Below, piece by piece: positions 11,307 through 20,520 of a stretch of 64,000 bases of DNA. The first letter of the stretch is position 1. Each line of letters starts with the position of its first letter. Both the position numbers and the translations under genes were made by a program. The notes below the pieces were generated by a model that worked only from the letters and a program-made list of their open reading frames with translations, was not told where the DNA came from and made no database searches. The stretch is from Methanosarcina horonobensis HB-1 = JCM 15518 (lineage in GTDB: Archaea > Halobacteriota > Methanosarcinia > Methanosarcinales > Methanosarcinaceae), in contig NZ_CP009516.1 in the NCBI RefSeq assembly GCF_000970285.1, positions 4,443,036 through 4,507,035 of the forward strand, read 5' to 3'.

Positions 11307-12938
11307 ATGCCTGAGACAATTATTCGATATCTTCTAAACCGATTAAAACAGATGGGCATTAAGGATATTTTCGGTGTGCCGGGAGACTTTGCATTTCCTA
11401 TCAACGATGCCATCTGTGATGATAAAGAGCTGCACTGGATCAGCTGCTGTAATGAGCTGAACGCCGCTTATGCTGCTGACGGCTATGCTCGTATCAATGG
11501 CATGTCAGCGCTGTCTACTACTTTTGGGGTAGGTGAACTATCCGCACTATGCGGCATAGCAGGCTCCTATGCAGAGCACAATCTGGTATTTCATATTGTT
11601 GGAATGCCGGCAATGCAGGTTCAGGAGAAGCATGCTATAGTACATCATACGCTTGGCAACGGGGAATTCGACCAATTTATGACGATGGCTACTCAAGTGG
11701 TATGTGCAAAGACGATACTTACCCCGGAAAACTGCGTTCAAGAAGTCGAGCGTGTAATTGCGGCAGCTCTGGAGTACCGCCGTCCAGTCTATATTGCCAT
11801 AGCTCACAACTATGTGAATGAAAATATCTCCCTCTCTACGGCACCGGCAAACGTTCCTGTAAAAAGCGATCCTGAGGTGCTGGAAGAAGCGGTCTCGACC
11901 ATTGTAAACAGGTTGTCGAATGCAAGTAAAGCCTGTATTATGCCAGGTATCTTTGTAGAACGTTTTGGGCTCCGAGACTTAACTGCTGACATTGTTAGTT
12001 CTTCGGGTTTACCTTATGTGACCATGGCGATGGATAAATCAGTACTCGACGAAACTAATCCCTCCTATTCGGGATTATACATCGGACAGCTTGCGAACCC
12101 TGAAATAAGGGAATTCGTAGAATCCTGCGACTGCATACTTGCCATAGGCACTATCTTGTTTGACATTAACACGGGTTTGTTCACGGCGAAGCTGGATAAA
12201 TCCCGCATTATCAATATTATGCCTTCTGAAGTCCGTATAGGGCATGCCGATTACACGAATCTGAAAATGTCTGATGTACTTGAGGAACTCGTTAAAAGAC
12301 TTTATAAACGTACTGACGTAAAGGGACCTGTAGCTAAATTACCCACACTGCCGGATGTAGATGCCAACAACCCGATAACAGCTGATTATCTATATGCAAG
12401 CTATGCTAAATTTTTTAAGCCAGACGATATCATCATAGCGGATTCAGGTACATCCTTTTACGGTCTGCTGCCAGTACTTTTACCTGAAGGAGCCAGGTTC
12501 TACAGCCAGACCCTCTGGGGTGCAATAGGCTGGGCTACTCCGGCTTCCTTTGGCGCCGCACTGGCTGCCCCGGACCGACGGGTGATCCTTATAACGGGAG
12601 AAGGGGCGCACCAGATGACAGTTCAGGAGGTAGGTCAGTTTTGCCGCTATGGTCTGAAACCTGTTATTTTCGTACTGAATAATCAAGGCTACCTGATAGA
12701 AAGAATGCTGTCCAGGAAGTTAGATTATTGTTACAACGACCTGGGACAATGGAAATATCATGAATTACCAGAGGTACTTGGCTGCAGTGATTGGATAATG
12801 AGGAAAGCTGTCACCTGCGGCGACCTGGATAAGATCATGGAAGAACTGGAGAATACCAGGACAGGCGCATATATAGAAATCGTTACGCCAAAGTTGTCGG
12901 CACCCCAGATTATGGAGGCAATTCATAACAATTTGTGA
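11307..12938 (+). CDS. Thiamine-diphosphate 2-oxo acid decarboxylase (pyruvate/indolepyruvate decarboxylase family)
   Basis: Non-oxidative decarboxylation of a 2-oxo acid to an aldehyde, in the cytoplasm; the substrate (pyruvate, indolepyruvate, phenylpyruvate or a branched-chain acid) cannot be decided here. 543 residues. The catalytic set of pyruvate decarboxylase is intact at nearly the numbering of the Zymomonas enzyme: Asp27 in GVPGD, Glu50 in CCNELNAAYAADG, His113-His114 in VHHTLG, and the Glu of GYLIERM. The cofactor motif reads GEGAHQ...NNQG, a variant of GDG-NN. GGTGAT precedes the ATG by a normal spacing. It stands alone between long spacers, opposite to both neighbouring operons, and its family is mainly bacterial and fungal, so acquisition by transfer is plausible. 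Confidence 0.88.
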   Translation: MPETIIRYLLNRLKQMGIKDIFGVPGDFAFPINDAICDDKELHWISCCNELNAAYAADGYARINGMSALSTTFGVGELSALCGIAGSYAEHNLVFHIVGMPAMQVQEKHAIVHHTLGNGEFDQFMTMATQVVCAKTILTPENCVQEVERVIAAALEYRRPVYIAIAHNYVNENISLSTAPANVPVKSDPEVLEEAVSTIVNRLSNASKACIMPGIFVERFGLRDLTADIVSSSGLPYVTMAMDKSVLDETNPSYSGLYIGQLANPEIREFVESCDCILAIGTILFDINTGLFTAKLDKSRIINIMPSEVRIGHADYTNLKMSDVLEELVKRLYKRTDVKGPVAKLPTLPDVDANNPITADYLYASYAKFFKPDDIIIADSGTSFYGLLPVLLPEGARFYSQTLWGAIGWATPASFGAALAAPDRRVILITGEGAHQMTVQEVGQFCRYGLKPVIFVLNNQGYLIERMLSRKLDYCYNDLGQWKYHELPEVLGCSDWIMRKAVTCGDLDKIMEELENTRTGAYIEIVTPKLSAPQIMEAIHNNL

Positions 12939-13610
12939 GACCCGTCAAACAAAGTTGCCCTGCAGGCAGACTCTTATCCAAATCGTTCCAGAAAGCGTTG
13001 TAAAATGTTTGAGCTGGGTACAGAAAACTTCCAGGTGCAGTTCGTGTGACAAGAAGCTAAACGGATAATTGTGAGGAAATCACTACTTTAAAAATCATTA
13101 CGTAATTCATTCAAAATATCTCTTCTCAATGTGTATAGCTGGTAACAACCCCTTCTGAAATATCACTGAAATGAGAATGCGAGAAAGTAGTGCTTATCTT
13201 TCATATCACAGGTACCTCGTTTCCACACTCATGTTTCTTCTAAGATGTATATGCTCAGGCAATGGGCAAAATATTTGTTCTATTGATAAAAAATAATTGG
13301 TATTTTTACTTGAATATAGAAGATACGCTTATTATTACGAGAAGATCAAAGATTATGTGTAATATTTTGCTTCCTTTCATAAATACTCCAGCTTGCCCTA
13401 ATGATCATAATATATGAATGTTTTCAAATAAACTTCTTTATTTTGGGGAATAGACTCCTTTTAATCAACAATTTAATTTAGGAATTAGTGGCGGTTAATA
13501 GCAGGAAGCCTTCTTCATAAAAATGGATAGCAGGCATAAAAAGAAAGCACGTCTGGTACTTTCATGCTAATTAATTCAATTATTTTTTTCTCTATCCGAT
13601 CGTAACTCCA
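12939..13610. other. Intergenic region after the decarboxylase gene
   Basis: About 670 bp without a supported gene, AT-rich towards its right end. The first 150 bp is less AT-rich and may be decayed coding sequence, since a short open stretch from 13003 ends in a stop after 15 codons. No transposase, tRNA or strong terminator is seen. Both decarboxylase flanks are long, consistent with an inserted gene. Confidence 0.45.
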
Positions 13611-14120
13611 TTAATAAGAAAAACCAAGAACAGCCCTGGAAACCTTCTCAATTATCCCTTCTATCCTGCATCCGAACTTCTTTGCCACGATAAGTGCTAC
13701 TATCCTGATATCCACAAGATAAGAGAGATGGTCCTGCATGGAGTTTATCTCGGAAACAAGCCTCTGCCTGTTTATTCCCGTATCTGCGGAAATGAAGTCG
13801 AGGATCTGCTCAAAAGAGATTTCTTCCCTGCGCCTGGAATTCCCGAGTTTTCCGGGTTTCTCTTTAAGTTCGAGAAAATTCTCAGGAGGCTTAAAAGCAT
13901 GGGGAAGCCGGACACTCTCAACATCAAAACAGGGCACAATTACACCGTCCTTCAGGGAAAGCAGACCTGCTTCAAGGGCGCGGGCCTTTACTTCAGAAGC
14001 AGTTTTCGGGGAAAACCATTTCAGGTCAAAGGCAAGGGAAAACTCAAAGTCTTTTTCCGGAAGGGAATCTGCAAGATTTTTCTTAAAAGGAGCCGAAACA
14101 ACATGTTTAAGTTCTTCCAT
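13611..14120 (-). CDS. DUF2240 family protein
   Basis: A conserved archaeal protein of unknown function, 169 residues and soluble. Visible features are a basic N-terminal half with VSAPFKKN and DLKWFSP, a central Pro/Lys-rich linker near residues 76-98, and a helical C-terminal half (FEQILDFISADTGINRQRLVSEIN). The last part resembles a small DNA- or protein-binding helical domain. I recognise the family by overall sequence pattern only. It is separated from SerA by 190 bp and is probably transcribed separately. Confidence 0.65.
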   Translation of the reverse strand: MEELKHVVSAPFKKNLADSLPEKDFEFSLAFDLKWFSPKTASEVKARALEAGLLSLKDGVIVPCFDVESVRLPHAFKPPENFLELKEKPGKLGNSRRREEISFEQILDFISADTGINRQRLVSEINSMQDHLSYLVDIRIVALIVAKKFGCRIEGIIEKVSRAVLGFSY

Positions 14121-14308
14121 TCATGAACCTCGAAGAATACTTCGAAAAATAATGCATTTGGAAAGACAGTATAATATATAAGTCCCACCAGGATCAATCT
14201 CAGATCCGGGAAAAAAAATTCAGGGAAAAAGTAAGTGTCTCCGGCACAGAAAAATTAGACCTGCACCGGAATAAGATATTTTTCGGAATTATCCTTAATG
14301 CAATTTAC

Positions 14309-15889
14309 TTATGTGTTCAGAAGAGTCACAAGCTTGGCATTAAGAATACCTGGGACCTGCCTGACCTCATCAAGGATGGCATCGGAAACATCGGAGTCAA
14401 TGTTGAGAACCATCATGGTCACGCCTCCTACTTCTGATCTTCCGACCTGCATTCCCGAGATATTGATATTGTTTTTACCGAGCACCATGCAGCAGGGTCC
14501 GATTACATTTGGCTTGTTAATGTGTTTGGCAAAGATCATACGCCCGGCAGGGAAAATATCTACCGTGTCCTCATCAACGGAAACAATCTTGGGCTCATCT
14601 CCAACAACAGTTCCTGCAACCAGCTTTGAGGTTTCTGCGCTGGTAAGTTTGATGCTCATAGTGGAAGAATATTCCTCCGCAGATTCGGACTTGCTTTCCA
14701 CGACAGCGATTTTTCTTGACTTTGCAAGGGTTGGGGCATTGACATAATTTACCCCGGCTCCCAGAGCCATTTCAAGCAGTCCTTTGAGTGCGGAAACTGT
14801 GAGAGGTCTGGTATCTTTTCCGGAGATCTCCCCATTGTATCCGATTTCTACCTTTTCGTAGTTGCCGTCTACAAGCTGGCCTGCAATTTTGCCCATAAGC
14901 TCTGCTAGCCTTATGTATGGGGCAAGGACTGCCATAGCTTCGGGTTTTACGGAGGGGATATTGATTGCATTCTTTGCAAGCCCGCCGGAAAGAACAGAAA
15001 CAACTTCATTGGCAATATCGATTGCAACATTAACCTGAGCTTCCTGTGTGGAGGCACCGAGGTGAGGGGTTACGATAACGTTATCAAAGTTGAGGAGAGG
15101 GCTGCCAAAAGGAGGTTCTTCGACAAATACGTCAAGAGCTGCTCCGCCTACCTTGCCGCTCTCAAGGGCTCTTATCAGGGCTTCTTCACTGATAATGCCG
15201 CCGCGTGCGCAGTTAAGAATCTTGACTCCCTTCTTCATGAGGGCAAACTGCTCGTCATTGAGGATATTCCTGGTTTCCTTGATAAGAGGAGTGTGTACTG
15301 TGATGTAGTCAGCCTCTTTTGCGATCTCATTAACCGTAGCCAGCTTGACTCCGAGTTCCATAGCCCTCTTCTCGGAGATGAAAGGATCGTATCCCATAAG
15401 GTTCATTTCAAGCCCTGAGGCTCTCTTTGCGACTTCAGACCCTATCCTTCCGAGCCCTATAACTCCCAGGGTCTTGCCCTTGACTTCAACGCCCATGAAT
15501 TTGTTGCGCTTCCATTCCCTGGCTTTCAGGGAGGCATTTGCCTGCGGGATATTCCTTGACATTGCCATCATCATGGCAATTGTGTGTTCTGCTGCCGAAA
15601 TCATGTTTCCTTCGGGAGCGTTGGTAACGATAATTCCTTTCTTTGTGGCTGCATCCACATCCACATTGTCGACTCCGACCCCTGCCCTTCCGATAACCTT
15701 CAGGTTGTCAGCAGCCTCGATTATTCTCTGAGTAACCTGGGTACCGCTGCGTATTACAAGGGCATCGTAGCCTTTAATCTTTTCAACCAGCTCATCTTCC
15801 GAGAGTCCGGTGCTGACGTCAACATTAAAGTGTTCCTTTAGAATCTCCAAACCTTCATTGGAGAGTGAGTCGCTGACCAATACTTTCAT
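14309..15889 (-). CDS. serA: D-3-phosphoglycerate dehydrogenase
   Basis: First step of serine synthesis: oxidises 3-phosphoglycerate with NAD. 526 residues, the long form with a regulatory C-terminus. The NAD site GVIGLGRIGSEVAKRA is near residue 145; LNCARGGIISEEAL and the catalytic His of VTPHLGAST near 282 follow. After residue 310 come the allosteric substrate-binding (ASB) domain and a C-terminal ACT domain (VIGPCCMVLGKNNINISGM). The ATG at 15889 follows GGAG by 8 nt; an in-frame ATG 17 codons upstream would add a Cys/Leu-rich stretch alien to the family. Confidence 0.95.
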   Translation of the reverse strand: MKVLVSDSLSNEGLEILKEHFNVDVSTGLSEDELVEKIKGYDALVIRSGTQVTQRIIEAADNLKVIGRAGVGVDNVDVDAATKKGIIVTNAPEGNMISAAEHTIAMMMAMSRNIPQANASLKAREWKRNKFMGVEVKGKTLGVIGLGRIGSEVAKRASGLEMNLMGYDPFISEKRAMELGVKLATVNEIAKEADYITVHTPLIKETRNILNDEQFALMKKGVKILNCARGGIISEEALIRALESGKVGGAALDVFVEEPPFGSPLLNFDNVIVTPHLGASTQEAQVNVAIDIANEVVSVLSGGLAKNAINIPSVKPEAMAVLAPYIRLAELMGKIAGQLVDGNYEKVEIGYNGEISGKDTRPLTVSALKGLLEMALGAGVNYVNAPTLAKSRKIAVVESKSESAEEYSSTMSIKLTSAETSKLVAGTVVGDEPKIVSVDEDTVDIFPAGRMIFAKHINKPNVIGPCCMVLGKNNINISGMQVGRSEVGGVTMMVLNIDSDVSDAILDEVRQVPGILNAKLVTLLNT

Positions 15890-16044
15890 GTCAATTTCTC
15901 CAGATAAATACGATAAACATGAGATGCAAAGTTTTAACAAAGGATACCAATCAACTTAATCACACTTAAGCGTTGTCACATGTTTTTAGATAGGAATTCC
16001 TCACTAATTCTTCATATTTTGGAAATTAAAGCCCGTTATGCAGG

Positions 16045-16911
16045 TTAACCTACAAGCCTTATAATCCCGATTTTCGGTTCGTAACATTGCCCTCCTGCAA
16101 GAAGAGAGCGGACAACTTCTTCTACTACCTCTTCGGGAACGCCTCTTGATACTGCAGCATTTACAAAAGAGGCGTAATCAACTCCTTTGCCTCCACCCAT
16201 TTCCCTTAGAAGTTCAAGTACGAACTCCTTCTGATCAGCCTTGGCTTCTGCAGTATCTTCGGCTTCAAAATTAAGAGCTTTCAGCCCTTCCCTGATAGAA
16301 GCCCTGAGCTGCTTTGCAAATTCCTGGGGGGCGCGTTCCCTTTCAAGGATAATGGAAATCCCTTCAGCAAGCTCTTCGGAAACTCCCCTTTCAAGCAGGT
16401 ATTCTCTGAGTGTTTCTCCGCGGTATCCGCTCGCAAGGGCATCCGAAAAAACCTCAAGCCTGTCAACTGTCTGTTCCGCAGTATCAACAACCCATCTGTT
16501 GCGGATTTCTTCATCCACCACATTTACCTCTTCTGCCCGGATAGAGATGAAAACCGAGCCTGGTTCGGGTTCATAAATCCTGGCTTTTCCTGTGAGAGCT
16601 ATGAAAGCAGGAACTTGAGCCGTTGAAAAGAAAATAGAAGCATCAGGCTGGAACTGTCCTGCATATACCGTAAATGCCCCTGTAGGGTCAACTATTCTGG
16701 CTTTCCACATTTCGTTTTGCGTGCCTATGCTATCCAGTTCGGTAAGCACCCCGACTGCAAAGACACGGTTGAGAATAAGTCCCAGAGGGCTGATAAGAAG
16801 GTTAGGGGATTTAGAATCGGCTTCAGACGCAGGTCTTTCCGATTTCTCAAGTTCCCTACAGGCTTCAAATTCCTTTGCAAAAACCCTTTTTGCGATTTCC
16901 CGTTTAAGCAA
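16045..16911 (-). CDS. RPA-associated protein (COG3390 family)
   Basis: Partner of archaeal replication protein A; the family is encoded next to an RPA gene and binds it, as shown in haloarchaea. 288 residues. An OB-like fold occupies about 45-135 (NRVFAVGVLTEL ... VDPTGAFTVYAGQFQPD), followed by a helical region and a C-terminal winged-helix-like segment (VDYASFVNAAVSRGVPEEVVEEVVRSLL). The start is a TTG overlapping the RPA gene end by 8 bp, with GGAGGG 8 nt before it, so translation is coupled to RPA. Confidence 0.85.
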   Translation of the reverse strand: MLKREIAKRVFAKEFEACRELEKSERPASEADSKSPNLLISPLGLILNRVFAVGVLTELDSIGTQNEMWKARIVDPTGAFTVYAGQFQPDASIFFSTAQVPAFIALTGKARIYEPEPGSVFISIRAEEVNVVDEEIRNRWVVDTAEQTVDRLEVFSDALASGYRGETLREYLLERGVSEELAEGISIILERERAPQEFAKQLRASIREGLKALNFEAEDTAEAKADQKEFVLELLREMGGGKGVDYASFVNAAVSRGVPEEVVEEVVRSLLAGGQCYEPKIGIIRLVG

Positions 16912-18265
16912 GGCTTATCCCTCCTCTGGAAACCCCTGAACCAGGGTATTCTTCATCCAGTCCGAGCCTGCGTAATAGCTCAACAACTCTGACAGCCAGG
17001 TCATCTTCAGGCACCCAGGCGCTTTCTGCAACAAAAGAAACTCCATATTCTCCATTTGAAGAATTCCCACGCACTGCCAGGTAACGGCCTGTAAGAATTC
17101 GTCTCAGGTCTTCATAAACCGCGTCTTTAGAAATATCGGAAAACATGAGCTGTTCAGCTTCTTCAAGTGTTTTCCCGTAGATGACTTCTGCAAGTTCCCT
17201 TGGAAACATGACTGACATTGCCCCTGTCCCGTCATCCAGTACAGCTTTAATCCGCATGTCCCTTACGCCCTCCACCTTGCCGTGCACCCTGCAGTTTGCT
17301 TTCAGAACAACGCGACTGCACTCGGGACAGCGGGAAATTATCCCGGAACCCGGCCTGACGGAAACAACATTGCCTGCGGCAACTACATCGAACATGCTGT
17401 CCTTTGAGGCTATTTCTTCAATTTTCAGGAGGGCAGGATCTTTTGCAGCGGACTCGAAAGTGAAGGCAAGCTTTTCAGCTTCTTCAACTCCGACTGAAGA
17501 GACTTTAGTGCTGCTGATAAGATTGATCGAAGGCATTCCCCTGAACATGCGGATCTGAGCTCCTTCTATCCTGATTATGCTTCCTATGTCAATCCCCGGG
17601 AGTTCGACCCAGGCAGTAAAAGGCAGTCTGGCAGTCTCATCTGCGAGCACACCCGAAATCACTTTTGACTGCTTGCCCCTGACAGGGACTTCTCTGTGAG
17701 AAAGCCGGAGTATGCAGGCAACCGTGTTTACGGAAAAATCGGCAGCACCAATGTCAATTAATTTCTTTGCAGAGGTTTTGGAAAGTTCTGAGAGCTGGGG
17801 AATGGAAGAATCAGAAACTTTAGATACAAGAGACTGCTCTCCGATAGAGAGCCTGATCCTGTTCTGCCAGAGGCGGGTATAGGCATTTTTGATGTTGATT
17901 ACATCTCCGACCGAGCCCGGCAGTTCTTTCCAGGAAGAAAACATGACAGAGCCCGTTTCGTCTGCAAGAACCCCTGTATACAGCTTTGAAGGTCCCGCCT
18001 GAACGCCTTCCTGAGGACGGAGTGCCTTTTCTCCAATGTCCAGGATTCTGCCTATTATTTCAAAATTCTTAAGCGAAGCTGAAAGATCTTTTACCTTCAG
18101 GACTTTTCTTTTTCCACCGAACTTACGGAGTATGGTCTCTTTTGCAACCTCAGGCGGGACATGAAAAGCAAGAAGCTTATCAAACTCTGCCCGGATGCCA
18201 GTCTTATCGATATCTCCAAGCGCCCTGGTTAGCTCTTCAAGATGGGGCGCAATCTTTTCATCCAT
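16904..18265 (-). CDS. rpa: Replication protein A, zinc-finger type
   Basis: Single-stranded DNA-binding protein for replication and repair. 453 residues, with at least two OB folds (about 70-150 and 175-260) containing the repeated motif LADETGSVMFSSW / LADETARLPFTAWVELPG. A further OB-like region with a C2CH zinc finger follows: CPEC near residue 309 and CRVH eight residues later. This matches the two-OB, zinc-finger RPAs described in Methanosarcina in addition to the four-OB RPA1; which number this paralogue carries is not decidable here. Downstream is its associated protein, overlapping by 8 bp. Confidence 0.88.
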   Translation of the reverse strand: MDEKIAPHLEELTRALGDIDKTGIRAEFDKLLAFHVPPEVAKETILRKFGGKRKVLKVKDLSASLKNFEIIGRILDIGEKALRPQEGVQAGPSKLYTGVLADETGSVMFSSWKELPGSVGDVINIKNAYTRLWQNRIRLSIGEQSLVSKVSDSSIPQLSELSKTSAKKLIDIGAADFSVNTVACILRLSHREVPVRGKQSKVISGVLADETARLPFTAWVELPGIDIGSIIRIEGAQIRMFRGMPSINLISSTKVSSVGVEEAEKLAFTFESAAKDPALLKIEEIASKDSMFDVVAAGNVVSVRPGSGIISRCPECSRVVLKANCRVHGKVEGVRDMRIKAVLDDGTGAMSVMFPRELAEVIYGKTLEEAEQLMFSDISKDAVYEDLRRILTGRYLAVRGNSSNGEYGVSFVAESAWVPEDDLAVRVVELLRRLGLDEEYPGSGVSRGGISLA

Positions 18266-18634
18266 TTTAAGCCTCCATTTGAGACAATAATAAAACGATT
18301 CAAATATAAGGGTTTTAGCTTTTAAGGACTTTAGGTATAGGACTTAAGCACTTGAAGTACAGAGCAATAGCAAAAAAAAGACAAAATAACTTTGGATTGA
18401 GAATTATGAAGAAACGGTGGATAGATTGAGGACGGTAGAAGAAGGAATAACTTCAGATATTATTAAAAATTATGCTCAAAGTAAGGGAAACAAGGAAAAA
18501 AAAGTAGATTACAAACGAGAATAATTGGCTTTGGAATAATTTACATTATAACAAGTGCAGTGGCGCAAAAATACCCCGCTGCTTCAAATGGGAAGCGCCA
18601 CCGCAACTTTGATTTTTCTGCAGATCACAATTAT
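18266..18634. other. Intergenic region left of the LolA-like lipoprotein
   Basis: About 370 bp containing the RPA promoter region at the left and, at 18560-18601, a terminator-like hairpin belonging to the lipoprotein transcript. The middle is AT-rich and shows no ORF of note. Confidence 0.5.
18560..18601 (-). terminator. Long stem-loop downstream of the lipoprotein gene
   Basis: GTGGCGC (18560-18566) pairs perfectly with GCGCCAC (18595-18601), with a CCC/GGG pair available inside the loop. It lies 34 bp beyond the stop of the minus-strand lipoprotein gene and is markedly GC-richer than its surroundings. A terminator or RNA-stabilising 3' structure is the simplest reading. Confidence 0.5.
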
Positions 18635-19753
18635 TTATGACTTTTCTGAAATCGATTCCGCTATTTTGAATATTTCATCCTCTTCCAGGGGTACACCAAG
18701 GAGAAGATTAATATCTCCCAGCTTCCATCTCAACGTTTTTGCTTCCCCCGAAACATATTTTCCTTCTGTCCCATTAATCTTAACATCAGTACCGTTACTC
18801 ATAAATATAGAATAGGTGGAGGCGTTCTTATATACGGTTTCAGTGAGAACAATACTGGCTTTTATGCTGGCTCCTTCCTTTGCATATATCAGTTCGACTG
18901 TTTCGTAATGACTATCCGGGTCCGAGGAATATTCACTGTTGTTGGTGATTATTGAATAGCTGAATTTATAGCCTTCAGGCAGGTATTCAGGAGTAAGGAT
19001 TTTAAAACTGGCTCTATTTCTGGCTTCTTCAAGGCTCAATTCTTCATACGGCTTTATTTCCCCTAAATCAACTATTTTTGCGCCATCCGGGATTTCGAAT
19101 TGAAACTCAGAGTCTGGGATCCCTGTATTAACTTTCAGGTCTCGAATTTCGTTTTTATCAGTTAGATTTCCATCGGCGTTATAAAACTCATACCTAAGAG
19201 GCATCCATGTTTCCTGGTCTACCCAGATTTTTATCTTAGATATCAGCTCATAATCCCTATCTGTTTCTTTCGGAATTATCTCCAGCAGATAAGCGGTTCT
19301 TCCATCTACACTCTCTACGCCAAGTAGTGTTACATTATGATCGTTCAGGAACTCGTTTATAGTATTAATGTAGTCTTCTTTCGGAGCCCCGGAATTATTC
19401 GGGAGTTTTTCTTTCAGGACCGTGTTCGTATCCTGGAAGTAACTCCACGCAATTTCACCATCCGATACATCGATCTGATCACCTTCCCCCGGTCTCGTTA
19501 TAATTTCTTTGAACTTATCAGGTTTTTTGAACATATATTTACATTCGATTTCTTCAGTCTTTCCTTCGGCGTAAGAGGTCATATGCATTGTATATGAATA
19601 ATCTTGAATGCTGTCCTGTTTATCCATCATCTGGGTCGCAATTTCTTCTGCACTCGGGTTTTCTTCCGTGCAGCCTGAGGCAAAGAGTGCTACAGCTATA
19701 AGTGTCAGCACAAGTATCGATTTGAACTTTTTTGTTATCGTCACGCTATTCAT
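18635..19753 (-). CDS. Surface lipoprotein with LolA-like and DUF4367-like domains
   Basis: A 372-residue predicted lipoprotein. A signal peptide (about 28 residues, LVLTLIAVALFASGC) ends in a lipobox with Cys28. Residues 35-220 look like an outer-membrane lipoprotein carrier (LolA/LppX-like) beta fold: SIQDYSYTMHM, MPLRYEFYNADG and a FEIPDGAKIVD end motif. After that, FKILTPEYLPEGYKF through LLGVPLEEDEIFKIAESI resembles DUF4367. In archaea such proteins sit outside the membrane and have no known lipoprotein-sorting role, so the fold is assigned but not the function. It has long flanking spacers and no operon partner. Confidence 0.8.
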   Translation of the reverse strand: MNSVTITKKFKSILVLTLIAVALFASGCTEENPSAEEIATQMMDKQDSIQDYSYTMHMTSYAEGKTEEIECKYMFKKPDKFKEIITRPGEGDQIDVSDGEIAWSYFQDTNTVLKEKLPNNSGAPKEDYINTINEFLNDHNVTLLGVESVDGRTAYLLEIIPKETDRDYELISKIKIWVDQETWMPLRYEFYNADGNLTDKNEIRDLKVNTGIPDSEFQFEIPDGAKIVDLGEIKPYEELSLEEARNRASFKILTPEYLPEGYKFSYSIITNNSEYSSDPDSHYETVELIYAKEGASIKASIVLTETVYKNASTYSIFMSNGTDVKINGTEGKYVSGEAKTLRWKLGDINLLLGVPLEEDEIFKIAESISEKS

Positions 19754-20520
19754 CCTTCAATACGTTAATTTTAAGTTACAGTTAATGATAATATTACTTC
19801 CGCTTATTATTGCTTTTACTTATTATTACTTCAACTTATTATTACTTCTACTCATTTCCAAGAAATTAGACAAAAAGCCTAAATATTTCCAAAAACAAAT
19901 TTATTTAACTTGTATGTTTAGAGTTAGACAAACCTAAAAAGAATATTTAAGCTATGGAAACTACTTTTTGCCTATCCTTATTAACATGTTTGAAAAAAAT
20001 AATTAAAATTGATAACAAATATACTAGATTTATATATTATTCTACATATCTCCAGGTTGTTTGATGGAGTGGACAGAAGGATTAAATAGTGTGGGATATT
20101 TCTATTTATTTACCAGAAAAAATATTAAAATAGAGTTTTAGACTTCATATCATAGCTTCAGTTTTACAGTCGGATTTACCAGAACCGACCAGTTAATAAA
20201 CAAATTCCTATTTTAATCTATTATCTCTACTTTTCAAGGACAATTGTTCAGAAATTATGATTCCAAAGATATATCTTTTCAGACAAAATGGCAGTGTACC
20301 TAATTTTCTGTAAAATCACAAATCTCAATAAGTTATTGAGGAAGAAATTCAACATTAAAAGAACCAAATTTCATTCAGTATTCAATAATTTGACTTTGAT
20401 TTTACAGCAAATTTGCAACATTGCCCGGACAAAATCCGAAGAAAAGAGAATTAGAAGCTTTTAAAAAGATAAAACAAAATGAAGGAATTATAAAGAAATG
20501 GAAGAGTAAAAGGGGAACTG
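19754..20520. other. Divergent intergenic region with AT-rich tandem repeats
   Basis: About 770 bp between the divergent lipoprotein and beta-helix genes. At about 19797-19855 a unit close to ACTTATTATTACTTCA is repeated three times imperfectly, right upstream of the lipoprotein start. The rest is AT-rich with several possible TATA boxes; one plus-strand open stretch upstream of the beta-helix gene shows no start signal and is not called. Confidence 0.45.

Noticed and set aside
20421-20520. Start of an open frame just upstream of the plus-strand beta-helix gene
   Set aside because: Lys-rich low-complexity translation, no ribosome-binding site, and it runs in another frame through the signal-peptide codons.
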